Assembly (NCBI RefSeq): GCF_026151205.1
Contig: NC_087079.1
Location: 3,925,230-3,989,229 of the forward strand
Length of the DNA stretch: 64,000 nucleotides
DNA from: Bolinopsis microptera
Lineage: Eukaryota > Ctenophora > Tentaculata > Lobata > Bolinopsidae
Direction: 5' to 3'
Positions 24,854 through 37,034 of the stretch are shown here, piece by piece. A program made the translations under genes and the position numbers. The notes under the pieces are model-generated. The model worked only from the letters and a program-made list of their open reading frames with translations, did not search any database and was not told the DNA's origin. Each line of letters starts with the position of its first letter. The first letter of the stretch is position 1.

Positions 24854-26702
24854 CTATTGCTCCCTCTTGATGAGAACGAAAAGAGCCAGAAGTCCAAGCA
24901 GAGCGTATTTTAGGTTGGGTTTATCGTTCATCAGAATTGTCATCATTCCAACATAAGGCAAATAACCCTGAAAAACACGTGTTATAATTTGGATAGCCTG
25001 TCAAGTGTCAAATACATAGATAAGAAATGTGTCATGAGTCATAGGGTATTACAAAGTGAACGTGTTTAAAAGATAAGAACATACTGGCATGATTTCTATC
25101 TGTTGTTAGCCTATATGTATAACGAATATGAACACCTTTCTGCATATCATTCTTACATAATGGGCCAAAATTCAATTCAAATTTGGCGGTTAAAACTTTT
25201 GTCTCGTTTATTATACTTATTTTAATTAGCACTGAGGAGCTTATTAGGGCTCGTGCCCTCCTAGCTTGCCAGGAGGGACTTTTAAATTCAATAGCACTGA
25301 GAAAAATCAGTCTCCTTCTCAACTGCCAATTTCAAATCGGACCTCTCCAAAAGATAATTCTAACCTTAGCTCTGCCGATGAGGTCAGTTTCTTCTAACCA
25401 TAGCTGTCCTTCGTCATACAGACCACGGTCGTCTATGTTATTGTTATCACCTTTTGTCAGGAACTTAACATACCTGGTAAAATATAGGATTGTTAAACAG
25501 TCTCATTAAACTATATAAAAAAATAAGTATAAAGAATAAGGAAAAGGAACGGGAATGAAGCCAATACCAGAAGTGAAACCCCACCAAAGAATAATTGATC
25601 CTTAGGTAGACCTGGTGAAATAAAGTAACTGAACTGTAAGTTTAAGAAAAGACGGAAGGAATAAAGGAGAGAGGAAATAATGTTATGTGAACATCATCAG
25701 CAGATGACTTGGCACACCGGTTTCGGGGGTTTAATACCTGTACTTCAATCCAAAGTTCGCTAAGCTTAGCAAAGAACAATATTGATATTTATGGACCTGA
25801 TATTTATATTGGTATAACTTAATCAATTTTCCAAAGCTTTCAAACAAATTGTCAGGAAACGAATATTAACCGATATTGAGATTTAATCTACTGTCTCCAC
25901 TCTGACCTACCCGTCATCTTTCTCGTGAACTTTGATAACTCTGTGCACGATGGGGATGTTCCTGCCCTTAATCCTGAACACCGCCACATCCCCCACCCTG
26001 ACTGGCTCGGGATAGTTGGTCAGGAACAGCAGGTCCCCTCTGTAGTACGCCGGCTGGAATTATTAGAGTTGTTAACTATAAGTAGAATTATAAAATTGTT
26101 TGAACGAGTATGAAGAAGTGGGGAAATTGTGAGATTAGGTCTGGACTTTGGCCACTATACGGCCACTATACGATTACTATATATAGTGGCCGTTTAGTGA
26201 CCGTTTATAGGCCGTGTAGTGGCCCTTCAGTGCCCAAACCTAATCTCCCAAGGAAGTGATTAGAGTTACAGTGTAACACTGCACTGGTCAGTAGTCACTA
26301 GTACATTGTAGGAAATATTCTATATTATCTGCATTGTGCACACTGCACAGTCATTGGCCCTATTTAACCCTACAAAACAAACAGCAAACTCTGTAAGAAA
26401 ATTGAGATAAAAAAGGCAGTTTTTTGTATGAAAGCGGTCGACTCAAGATCAAAGTAATTATATATATTAGGACGCAGTGAAACTATAACAGCAATGGTCG
26501 TTAAAAGCTCGCTGTTGCAATAATAGCAGTACACTAAAACTCTCAACTCAGAGGCCAGCTTTCAGCAGTTGTGGTATTATGAAAATTGTTATTATGATAA
26601 CTGTTATTATGATATACCTGCATAGATCCACTGAGAACGACAACTATAGGACTCTCACAGTGCGTCACCACAAAGAGTCCTTTCCATAACATCAGTGCTG
26701 AA
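24854..26702 (-). CDS. SEC11A: SEC11 signal peptidase catalytic subunit (5' exon not found)
   Basis: Exons on the minus strand: 26702-26618, 26053-25911, 25473-25365 and 24967-24854 (TAG). Known: membrane serine protease of the signal peptidase complex in the ER. Seen: transmembrane end A-L-M-L-W-K-G, catalytic Ser in [15 protein letters not shown], catalytic His in [18 protein letters not shown] with the Asp, and C-terminal G-Y-L-P-Y-V-G-M ... hydrophobic segment. Phases agree at every junction. The cytosolic N-terminal exon (about 30 residues) should lie upstream of 26.7 kb, possibly beyond the minisatellites. The symbol covers SEC11A/C, which are not separable here. Confidence 0.96.
26128..26252. 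repeat. Small foldback element in SEC11 intron
   Basis: The outer inverted pair GAGATTAGGT/ACCTAATCTC encloses inner inverted GGCCACTATA copies. About 125 bp, MITE-like. Confidence 0.65.
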
Positions 26703-27134
26703 CTGACAATCATCTGTTAATGCTCCGTCGCAGTTATTCCAGTATTGTTGTAGATAGAGTTGCAGATAGAGTAGCAGTATTTTGTAGCAGTATTTTGCAA
26801 CATCTAACTTTTTGGACGTCTTGTTCTCCGTAACCCCACTAATATCAACTTCCCCCTGCCCCCCCCCCCCCACTATACTCAGTAACCTCACTAATATCAA
26901 ACATTCCCCCTGCCACCACACCATCCCCCCGGTATCACATCAAAAGATCCCATCCTGGTATCTTCCGCACTCCCTGACTTGTAGGACTCTGCCTCAGGGG
27001 CTTAGCCACACTGTTGCTTTCCTCGTCCAACTGCGTTCTGCTCTCACAATCCCTTTAACGAGAGCAGGACCTGCACTACTGGTCCGGGTCTGAGGGTCGC
27101 TGGCCCATGAGGACTGGGCTGCCAAGCATTGCTA

Positions 27135-28262
27135 ACTTCTGAGGGGGGGGGGTTAATGTAATGAGACTGGGCATGCGAGCATGCTGCTTCTGAGGGGGGG
27201 GGGGTTAATGTAATGAGACTGGGTGCGAGCATGCTACTTCTGAGGGGGGGGGGTTAATGTAATGAGATGGGCTGACCAAGCTGCTCCTTCTGAGGAGGGG
27301 GGGGTTAATGGAATGAGATGGGGCTGCGGCATGCTGCTTCTGAGGGGGGGGGGGTTAATGTAATGAGGACTGGGCTGCCGAGCATGCTGCTTCTGAGGGG
27401 GGGGGGTTAATGTAATGAGGACTGGGCTGCCCGTGCATGCTACTTCTGAGGGGGGGGGGTTAATGTAATGAGACTGGGCTGCCAAGCATGCTACTTCTGA
27501 GGGGGGGGGGGGGGGTTAATGTAATGAGACTGGGCTGCGAGCATGCTACTTTCTGAGGGCGGGGGGGGGTTAATGTAATGAGGGACCGGGCTGCCGAGCA
27601 ATGCTGTTCTGAGGAGGAGGGTTAATGTAATGAGACTGAGCTGCCGAGCATTGCTGCTTCTGGAGGGGGGGTTCAATGTAATGAGATGGGGCTGCCGGCA
27701 TGCTGCTTCTGAGGGGGGGGGGGGGGTTAATGTAATGCGGACTACGGGCTGCCGAGCATGCTGCTCTGAGGGGGGGGGTTTAGTATATGAGACGGGCTGC
27801 CGAGAATGCTGCTCTGAGGGGGGGGGTTAATGTAATGAGATGGGCTCCGAGCATGCTGCTTTGTGGGGGGGGGGTCAATGTAATGAGACTGGGCTCGCCG
27901 AGCATGCTATTCAGAGGGGGGGGGGGTTAATGTAATGAGATGGGCTGCCGAGCATGCTGCTTCTGAGGAGGAGGGTCTAATGTAATGAGGACTGGGCTGC
28001 GAGATGGTGCTTCTGCGGAGGGGGGTTAATGTATGAGACTGGGCTGCCGAGGCATGCAGCTTCTGAGGGGGGAGGGTTAATGTATGAGACTGGGCTGTGC
28101 CGAGCATGCTGCTTCTGAGGGGGGGTTAATGTAAATGAGACTGGCTGCGAGCATGCTGCTTTAGGAGGGTTAATGTAATGAGCTGGGTGCCGACATGCTA
28201 TTCTGAGGGGGGGTTAATTGTTATTGAGCCTGAGGGCTGCGAGCATGCTGCGTCCTAAGGAG
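27135..28262. repeat. G-rich minisatellite, about 50-bp unit, more than 20 copies
   Basis: The consensus includes GCATGCTGCTTCTGAG, a G8-G13 run, then TTAATGTAATGAGACTGG. Many units differ by single-base indels, mainly in homopolymers, as expected of unpolished long-read assembly or of a very unstable array. G runs every 50 bp make G-quadruplex formation plausible. Confidence 0.95.
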
Positions 28263-28734
28263 GGGTGTGTTGAATTATGGGGTGAAAAGAAGGAGAGTGC
28301 GGTGGTCTTTTTTTATCAAGGGACACGTATTTTACTTCGGAGTATTCCAACAGCTTATTGTTCAAAGTGCAACCAGCCAATTACAGGAAGCCGAAAAAGT
28401 ATTTGATGCCTTAATCGAGCTTACTTGAAGCTTATTTTCTATTGTTAAGAGCCATAGATGATTCCAGTGTTTAATTTCGTTTTTATGAGGGGCTCATGAT
28501 ATTCTAATTATGAAGATTATTGTTGGCATATAATTTGCTTCGTAGTATAATGAAACTTCCTGGCATATATAGTTCTTATGACCAATTATTAACCTACAAA
28601 ACTAGAATTACTCATTTATTTCCCGCGTCTGTTTTCTCAGATGGTTTGCGTGTGGCAGTACTAGGAGGCTCGTGGTCAGCGTTCTTGCTACTTGTACCTC
28701 GTCGGTGCTGCTTTTTATTGAATCTCGGTCAAAG

Positions 28735-29235
28735 TCAGCAGTGAAGTAGGGCCTGAAGATTTCATGGGTCATGTCATTGTGTTTTGCAAGTCAGCAGTGA
28801 ATTAGGGCCTGAAGATTTACAGGGGTCATGACATTGTGTTTTTGAAGTCAGCAGTGAAGTAGGGCCTAAAGATTGACAGGGTTCATGACATTGGGTTTTG
28901 AACGTCGCAGTGAAGTGGGCCTGACGATTTACCGGGTCATGAAATTGTGTTATTAAAGGTCAGCAGTGAAGTAGGGCTGGAAGATTTACCAGGGGTAATG
29001 ACATTGTGTTTTGAATGTCACCAGTGAAGTAAGGCCTGAGATTTACAGGGGTCATGACTTTGTGTTTTGAAAGTCAACAGTGAAGTAGGGCTGAAGATTT
29101 ACAGGGGTCATGGACATGTGTTTGAAAGTCCGCAGTGAAGTAAGGCTGAAGATTTACAGGGGTCATGACATTGTGTTTTGAAAGTATCAGTTGAAGAAAG
29201 GGCCTGAAGTTTCCGGGGTCATGACATGTGTTTGA
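28735..29235. repeat. Minisatellite, about 56-bp unit, nine copies
   Basis: The unit contains GTCAGCAGTGAAGTAGGGCC, then TGAAGATTTACAGGGGTCATGACATTGTGTTTTG. It is noisy with indels like the array before it. Confidence 0.93.
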
Positions 29236-30489
29236 AAATATCGCTAATATCTATTTTAGGGCGCATTGTACTGTATGAGGAATTTACTAATAAGTCTGGT
29301 GCGTTTTATTTTATCAGATTGAACGACGAGCTGAATCATCCTTCTCATATCGAAATTGTAAAGACCTTGGATTAAAACTACTACCTGCTTCAACGGGGTG
29401 TACAGGTTGATATAATATCAGTACTAGTAGTTTAGGCGTAACCATATGTAGTAGAGGATAACCACATGTGTCTCATGACAGCTCAACCAAATCAGCTTCC
29501 AGTATTTATTAATTCAAAACTGTGAATCCAGATTTATAAGACGGCTAAAGCTGGAAAGTAGGAAAGTGGCCAATTAGTACTATTCTCAATATCTTGTTCA
29601 CTTGAGTCCTTTTTGGTCTACTGGCCCTGAGGTAGTGAGTTCGAATCCCGATTAGGATATCAAAAACTGTAGGCAGATGTGGACGTCACTCACAAAGCTT
29701 CCATTAGAGCGGCATAAACCACGAGTGCATATATGGCATTGTGCCTGGGGTTGTGTACCGATATTCTGCAGTGAACTGCTGTGCAGACACGGGCTGTGGC
29801 CATATGGAAAAGAAAAGGAGATCCAGTTCCTCCTCACAAGGCTTGCTAGGATGCTCCATTCTTTACATCTTGATATGTGGTTTAAAAGCCAGTTCCGTTT
29901 CAGGCGGACTATGTTTATTACAAGCATGTAGAAGAGCAGTTATGCAAAGCTGCTGTGTGTTGTTAATATGATACTTAATAAACTTGTGTTAATATACAAT
30001 ATTTTATAATTGATAAGGTCGGCATAGAAACAAACGGTTTACTCAACACTCGCCACTTCTATTTCATAATAATACGTATTATAAAGATAACTTCAATCTT
30101 CCTTATAGCATATTATGGATATTCATCTTATGGACCTCATAAAGAGGGGAAAACTGTAATGAACCATGTAATTAATTCTCCGCGTGGTAGGTACATGTAA
30201 TATTTCTTTGAGTCGCTAGACTTTCCATCTTAAAAGTTGCTGTTTTTCTAAATGCAGATAAACGCGTCAAGAAAACGCGGGATATTGCTATGGCGTAAAA
30301 TTGTTTCGTTTGAATAAATAGTATCGACCTCAACTAAAGCTAATTAGTGTTCAATTTTGCGAGCTGGTGAGTTCCTAGCCAGTAGCCAGGATTTTCAAAA
30401 TTACGGAGTTTGTTTTTCCTAATCAACTTATTGAATAATAGGGTAATAAGGGTAAGCAATTCAGTTCAACACCATGAGGTTTATGCAGT
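29236..30489. other. Spacer between minisatellites
   Basis: No gene was recognised. A tRNA-type B-box (GTTCGAATCCC) lies at about 29,638-29,648 without a convincing A-box or cloverleaf; it may be a SINE relic. Confidence 0.35.
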
Positions 30490-30760
30490 GTCCTACACTA
30501 CTACTTACCTAAGATGAGGTTTTGGGCAGGGTGCCAACATACTACTTACCTAAGATGAGGTTTTGGCCAGGGTGCCAGAATTACTATACTTACCTAAGAA
30601 GAGGTTTTGACGGGTGCCAACACTATACTTAGACCTAAAACTGAGGTTTTGACAGGGTGCCCAACACTACTACTTACCTAAGATGAGGTTTTGGCAGGGT
30701 GCCAGAAATACTACTTCCCGAGATTGAGTTTGGGCAGGGTGCCAAACACTGTCACTGTCA
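30490..30760. repeat. Minisatellite, about 41-bp unit, six to seven copies
   Basis: The unit is ACTACTTACCTAAGATGAGG followed by TTTTGGCAGGGTGCCAACACT, with small indels between copies. Confidence 0.93.
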
Positions 30761-31354
30761 CTTGTACACTGTCGTCACTGTCGTCCTCATGATAGAGCTG
30801 AGGTGGCCGAATACTGGTCCGGCTGTGTTACTGAACAAGACATGTAAAACACCGATTAACTGGGAAAAGCATCCAGTTTAATTGGAGTTGGATTTTATTC
30901 TATTACAATATTATGTAAATAATAATTCTCGGGGGTCTATGGTAGAGGTGGCTCGTGGGTTTACACTCTATGGAACGATATCGGATATGCCGTATGATTT
31001 ATAATATGGTGTACCTTGCTATTGGTAAATGGATCTTTGATTTGATCAAACTTATGTTTTTTGATTAATTAAATGACATGACTTCATTTGGGGTCTAGTT
31101 CCTTGTAAAAGGGACTATCATTGGGTAACTTTCTTTAAACGTGATATCCTAAATTTAATGCTAACAACTAGACGTCTTCTTTTAATTAGATGATTATAAG
31201 CTACCTGTATAAGGTACAGGTATTCAAGATGTCAGTAAATAATAATATTATCAAACTTACAAACCGACCTCATCATCGATCATAGGTTGTCCGTGTCATT
31301 CGCTTCCCTCTTTCGTCGGAGGGGGCATGAATTTTTTTTAAGCTTAAGATCTCT
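30761..31354. other. Spacer before the right zinc-finger cluster
   Basis: AT-rich; no gene or repeat was recognised. The breakpoint that truncates gene C lies at its right edge (about 31,430). Confidence 0.35.
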
Positions 31355-33525
31355 TTAAACTTTACTGGGTTTCTTTTTCGTGCGCTCCTCGCTTCTGAGT
31401 TCCAGGTCCTCTGAAAACAGCCTCATTTGAATTCGCTGATGTAAAACTAGAAGGCGTTTATGAGAAGAAGCATATGAGCACTGTTCACACTTGAATGGTC
31501 TTTCATTACTGTGAACTTTCTGATGTACGACTAGATTTCCTTTTATAGAAGAAGCATATGAGCATTCTGTACACTTGTAGGGTTTCTCCCCTGTGTGAAT
31601 TCGCTGATGTCTATCTAGACTACCTTTATGAGTAAAAGCAAGCAAGCATTCCTTACACTTGTATGGTTTCTCACCAGTGTGAATTCGTTGATGTAAGTCT
31701 AGAGTGCCTTTCTGAGTAGAAGCATATGAGCAATGTTCACACTTGAATGGTCTTTCACCAGTGTGAATTTTCTGATGTTGGACTAGACCACTTTTTTGAG
31801 CACAAGCATATGAGCATTCCTTGCACTTGTGGGGCTTCTCACCAGTGTGAATTCGCTTATGTAAAACTAGATGATGTTTATAAGAACAAGCATATGAGCA
31901 CTGTTCACACTCGAAAGGTTTTTCTTTAGTATGAACTCTCTGATGTTTCAGAAGATGTTTCAGAAGATGTTTCTGAAGAAGAGGTTCGGAGGAGGAAGAG
32001 AAGGAACAAACATTACATTCAAATGGTTTACCTTCATATGGGTTTTTTTTTGAATTGTTCTCTTTCTCTAAAATTCCAGAATAACTCATTTGCTTATTAG
32101 CTTTATTGTCGTTTTCTCGAGATCCGGTCTTGTCTTCAGCTGGACCACCCATTACAGATCCGGTCTCGTCTTTAGCTGGACCATTTATTACAGATCCGGT
32201 CACGCCTTCAGCTGGACCATCCATTACAGATCCGATTTCGTCTTCAGCCGGACCATCCATTACAGATACGGTCTCGTCTTCAGCAGGACCATCCATTACA
32301 GATCCGGTCTCGTCTTCAGCAGGACCATCGATTACAGATCCGGTCTTGCCTTCAGCCGGAGCATCCATTACAGATACGGTCTCGTCTTCAGCTGGACCAT
32401 CCACTACAGATCCGGTCTCGTCTTCAGCAGGACCATTCATTACAGATCCGGTCTCGTCTTCAGCTGGACCATCGATTACAGATCCAGTCTCGTCTTCAGC
32501 TGGACCACACATTACAGATCCGGTCTCGTCTTCAGCAGGACCATTCATTACAGATCCGGTCTCGTCTTCAGCTGGACCATCGATTAAAGATCTGGTCTTG
32601 TCTTCAGCTGGACCATCCATTACAGATCCGGTCTCGTCTGTCGTTTGATCTGAAATGCATATGTTTCTTGAAATTTGGAAACAATTCATACATAAACTTA
32701 AAAACTATATTACATTTACAGTTATTTGTCAATAAATGTCTAAAGGTTTAAAGGTCTAAACTGATAATAACACGTTTTACTTTTAATTCAACGATCGCAA
32801 AATTGTTAACTCATTTACCCAATTTTTATTTTAAAAGGAGGCCTAGCCGATAGTATACATATCTCACCTGTTATCAGCTTTATATATTTTCTAGACACGT
32901 TGCAGGAAACATCATCAAACTGTAGTTCAAAGATCCCCCTCTGAAATAAGTGTAAATAATTTGCACTATCTTATTATGAATATTGTCATTAAAAATTGAT
33001 TAGGTTTCAAGCCAGTTGCCTGGACAACAAGTGGGATAAAATGGTCTCACACTGCTTTAAACCAAAAGTACTTAATATTATTATTATTGTGCATACCTTA
33101 ACGCGGCGTAGGATGGTTGCTTGGTACTCTATCTTATCCCGAAAAGGATTAGCAGTCACCTGCTGCCCAACTGTCAAACCCAAATCCTGCGGAGTGAAAA
33201 TCTATTCACTAGAACTATAATGTATAAAACAAGGTATACTACTAGAGAGCGTCATGTTTAAGAAAAACGTGCAAAATAATTTTGTGCAAGAAAATGTGCA
33301 CAATAATTTTGGGGGTCCATGTCGTTATTATTTTTAGGTACAAACTAATTAATAACTCTCTAGATGGTCTAGATATTGCAACATTTACCTACTAAGCCTC
33401 TAAAATAATTCAACTGTCATATTTTATGAAACCTTATTAAAAAATTATAGCGCTAGCAATTATAAACAAACCTTCTCATCAGTATCACAGCCATGATTTC
33501 TTCCTATTTTATCACGGTCAGCCAT
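31355..33525 (-). CDS. Gene C: Tudor-like / 12-residue repeat / C2H2 protein, truncated and chimeric C-terminus
   Basis: Exons on the minus strand: 33525-33472, 33186-33097, 32940-32868 and 32649-31355 total 1512 bp, 503 residues. Exon layout and sequence match gene A closely; its 14 repeat units include an ordered subset of A's variants (KTRSL, TGSVV, TVSVM, DAPAEG, GVTGSVI). Only six complete fingers remain. The seventh ends H-Q-R-I-Q instead of H-x3-H and runs into about 25 unrelated residues rich in R/K/E (ending KKKPSKV). A rearrangement near 31,430 therefore removed the distal half of the finger array. The product may still be made; function unknown. Confidence 0.82.
32120..32617 (-). 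repeat. 36-bp coding minisatellite, 14 units (gene C)
   Basis: Same in-frame repeat as gene A, nine units shorter. Confidence 0.95.
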
Positions 33526-34139
33526 GGACTTAAGCTTCAAAATAATAAAGTCAGTATTATATTATATGAGCTGTATAACCATGAAATTACAAGTCATTTA
33601 CATCATAAGACAGTGGAGGGAAATGTGGCAGGAAAGCAGGCTTGATATCACATGCCCCAATGAGAGTACTGCAGACAATATAGCTCACACAACGAACATG
33701 AAATGTCTAACTGCATGTTTTGCTCTAGAAGTTCATACATTTATAGAGATTTTACCGGCGTATCCTCTAAAATCACCTAATTTGTTCAATTTTAGGGAGG
33801 GGCGCTAACAAGGGGATGGATTTTCGGCGGGGCGCCAACAGGCAATGCTACGCCTCTAGCCACAAGCAGTGCATGTTTTCAGTACATCTGATTTAAAAGG
33901 CATAGTTTACAGAACACAATTTCCACACAGTAATCGTGTGTCTTAACAACAGGTGGTAACAATTAGTGTTCAATGTCTGTCGAGACTCTAAAATAAATCT
34001 CTCAAAATTGGGGTGAACAAGATTTGCAAGCATAAGCATCATATCAATAATCTAACAAAAGATAATAGTGAGACTAAACTGATGTTCTTTTTAAAAGATT
34101 CTTCTCTTTATGAATTCGTTGGTGTTTTTTAAGATTTGA
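33526..34139. other. Spacer between gene C and companion 2
   Basis: It holds the upstream sequence of gene C, shared with B and D near the ATG, and the 3' flank of companion 2. A finger remnant out of the companion 2 frame lies at about 34,100-34,139. Confidence 0.5.
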
Positions 34140-34993
34140 TTAAGAAGGGCTGGCGTATTCACAGTCGTTGCATTTGAAGGGTTTCTCCCTTGTATGAATT
34201 CGCTGATGTTGGACTAGACTACCTTTTTGAGTGAAAGCAGATGAGCATTCTTTGCACTTGTAGGGTTTCTCACCTGTGTGAATTTGCTGATGCAAGTGTA
34301 GTTTTTGTTTTTGAGAAAATGCATATGAGCACTGTTCACATTTGAATGGTTTTTCATTAGTGTGTATTCTCTGATGGTTCACTAAATTACCTTTTCGAGA
34401 ACTAGCATATGAGCACTGTTCACACTTGTAGGGTTTCTCCCCTGTGTGAATTCTCTGATGGTTAACTAAACTACCTTTTCGAGAACTAGTATAGGAGCAC
34501 TCCTTGCATTTGTAGGGTTTCACACCTGTGTGAATTTGCTGATGTTGCACTAGATTATATTTTCGTGAATAAGCAGATGAGCACTGTTCACATTTGAATG
34601 GTTTTTCTTTAGTGTGAACTTTCTGATGTTTCAGAAAAAGAGGTTCGTTGGAGCAAGAAAAGGAACAAACATCACATTTAAAAGGTTCACTTCTATGCAG
34701 GGTATTCTTTGAATTGTCCTCTTTTTCTGATATTCCAGAAGAACTCAATAGCTCATTAGAATTTATCCTTTTACTAGCCACATCCTCATGATGTTCTTTA
34801 ATATGTTTAATAAAGAACTCATCGTAAAGGAAATGAGCTTCACATGTGGGACAAATTAAACCATGTGACTTCCCGTTGACTTCCTGTAGCTCAGTCTTTA
34901 TCTCCTTCTTGATAACATGGTCCAGAATCTCAGTCTTGACTTCAACTTTAACAGTTTGTGATCTTGTTTCCCGATTTGACATAGAAATCTTTC
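34140..34993 (-). CDS. Companion 2: C2H2 zinc-finger protein with SUMO-motif N-terminus, shortened
   Basis: The exon begins after the acceptor at 34,994-34,996; the ATG is 34,982-34,980 and the product 280 residues. The N-terminus repeats the four Psi-K-x-E motifs of companion 1. One divergent finger is followed by six complete fingers. An eighth ends after C-E-Y-A-S-P-S at a TAA, where paralogues read AAA (Lys), so a point nonsense change has cut off the last half finger. It lies downstream of gene D in the same order as companion 1 after gene B. Confidence 0.83.
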
Positions 34994-35354
34994 CTGCAAA
35001 CAGATTCAAGAAGTTAGAATTACATCAAATACTAGTATTTAAAAGAGTAAAAACTTTACTTATCCTGCTGGTCACAATAAAGCGTTGAATCATATTCCTT
35101 TGGATGGTTTCACAATACAGTTCAAACAATCTATTAAGCTATTTTGAAGGCCAGGGAAGCAGGGAAACCCCCTGCAGAACAAACTCGTGGTTTTAAACAC
35201 TAAATCTAAAAATGTATAATAGTATTAAAAACTCATCTTCAGATTACAAAATAATATCTTCATTAAATTATGAAACATACAAGCATTAACAAAAACTTTA
35301 AAAAGTAACGCCCCGTTGTTTAATATTTAACCATTACTAGCAGTTAATCTGAGA

Positions 35355-36009
35355 CCGGGGGGGGGGGGGGGGGGGCTCGGGGGGGGGGGGGGGGGGGGGG
35401 GGGATCAGGTACCAAGTGCCGGACTTCACGTTGGTGGGTGGGTCATTTTTTCTCCCAAAAACACAGTTAGTACATGGTACTAACTGGTGGGTCTACTGCC
35501 CATTTCCCAGAAAAACAGTTAGTACAGTACATGGTACCAAGGGGTTCATTTTTTGAGTGTTCAACCCCATAAAAACCCATTTTACCTCAAATTTCAATTT
35601 TGGGGGTGGTTTTTGAGGTTTTTTGAGTTTTTTTTGGGGTTTTTTGTAATTTTTAAAATTCTTTTTGTAACTTTTTATATAATTCATTAATTCGACTACA
35701 TTGAAAACAAAACCCCTACTAAATAGTGGGTATAATTTGCCCATTTCCAATGTTTAATGAGCTGCTTAAAGCAATTTATGGTTGGGTATCTTATTTTATA
35801 TACCCAGACTCAGTTATTACTGTGATTTCTCAACAGTTAGTACCGCAAAAGCCGGCAAAAGGGGGTGGGTGTCCTAAATATTATCCGAAAAAACAGTTAG
35901 TACCGCAAAGGAGGTGGGTGTGTCTAGTGAAAAATATCCAAAGCTACACTTAGTCGACGTGATGTCCGACACTTGGTACCCGAACCCCCCCCCCCCCCCC
36001 CCCCCCCCC
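35355..36009. mobile_element. DNA transposon with G/C-tract ends, about 655 bp
   Basis: A long G tract followed by GGTACCAAGTGCCGGAC is mirrored by its complement before a long C tract. ACAGTTAGTAC motifs recur inside near both ends. It splits sequence that is continuous at 10,000-10,020 before companion 1 (empty site GGACCTAAGATTAAC); flanks ATCTAAGA/TCTCAGA suggest an imperfect 7-8 bp duplication. No transposase is present. The length of the G/C tracts may be assembly-limited. Confidence 0.75.
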
Positions 36010-36145
36010 GTCTTAGATCCCCCTACATAGGGCCCAAGCAGTGCATGTTATCCACACAGTGATAACGCGAACGTGGTAACAATTACTGTTCAATGTCTGT
36101 CTCGGAGACTCTTAAACAAATATTTCAAATTTAGGGTGGACTATA

Positions 36146-36925
36146 CAGGGGGCCAAGGGCCAAAAGTCAGTGACAGTATTCAAACATTGGGACTTACACT
36201 TCCACCGTGTTTTACATTTTATAGATGTTGCTTTGCAGTCTGCAGACCACATACTGTACCTACTTGTTCGAGGATTCCGTCACAAAAATTTTAAAATTCG
36301 ATTTTTGGGGGCCACACCCAATCAACATTGAATTGCTTAAACTCGTCTTTGTGAACATGTTAGAGACTCCGTTGTAACATATTGCAATAGGTCATTTAAT
36401 CTGGAATATAATCTGAAAAGATGGTTTCTAAACGGATTCGAAATGACGAAGTTATCAAGCAATTTGTTTATCTCGTTAGAAGAATTGATTGGGTATTCAA
36501 TGATTACCTAATTACGACACCGTAATTGGGCTCTCTACAAGATTCCCATAATGCGGATCTAGCCTCAACCCAATCACCTAATCACACCTAATGAAAAAAC
36601 TCGTTATGCTTCACATCTCGATCATCTGAGAAGTTAGAAAGCTAGAACTATCATTTTGTCAGAACAAACGTAATTCAAATGGCCAAACAATTTAATAAAA
36701 CTTGGCTCGATCCCACTATGGTCCAAACTATCAAATGAATGTGAAAATTAACCTTTATTTCTTCATATGAAACAAATGAACGCGAATATTTTTTGAGTTG
36801 ACAAATTCCTCGAACCAGTGGTGGTAGTAAGGCATACCAAAAAGAATTATTTCAATTGGGCACTCAGTAACTGAGCTATTAAGGCCAACGTATGGGTACT
36901 GACTTTTGCCCCCCCCCCCCTCCTG
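36146..36925. mobile_element. TIR element, copy 2 (orthologue of 9044-9836)
   Basis: Same CAGGGGG...GGCCAAAAGTCAGT ends in inverted orientation, TA on both sides, same interior including the tRNA-like boxes at about 36,800-36,890. It sits between gene D and companion 2 exactly as copy 1 sits between gene B and companion 1. Confidence 0.8.
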
Positions 36926-37034
36926 TATTTACAAGCAAGAGCATCAATAATCTAACAAAAGTTAATCGTGAGACTACACTGATCTTCTTTTTTTAACGTT
37001 TCTTCTCAGTATGAATTCGTTGATGGGATTCTTC

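Noticed and set aside
27044..28406. Proline- or glycine-rich ORFs across the minisatellite
   Set aside because: They are repeat-driven frames broken by indels, with no protein similarity.
29600..29660. tRNA gene near 29.64 kb
   Set aside because: Only a B-box-like motif is present; no cloverleaf or A-box at the right spacing.
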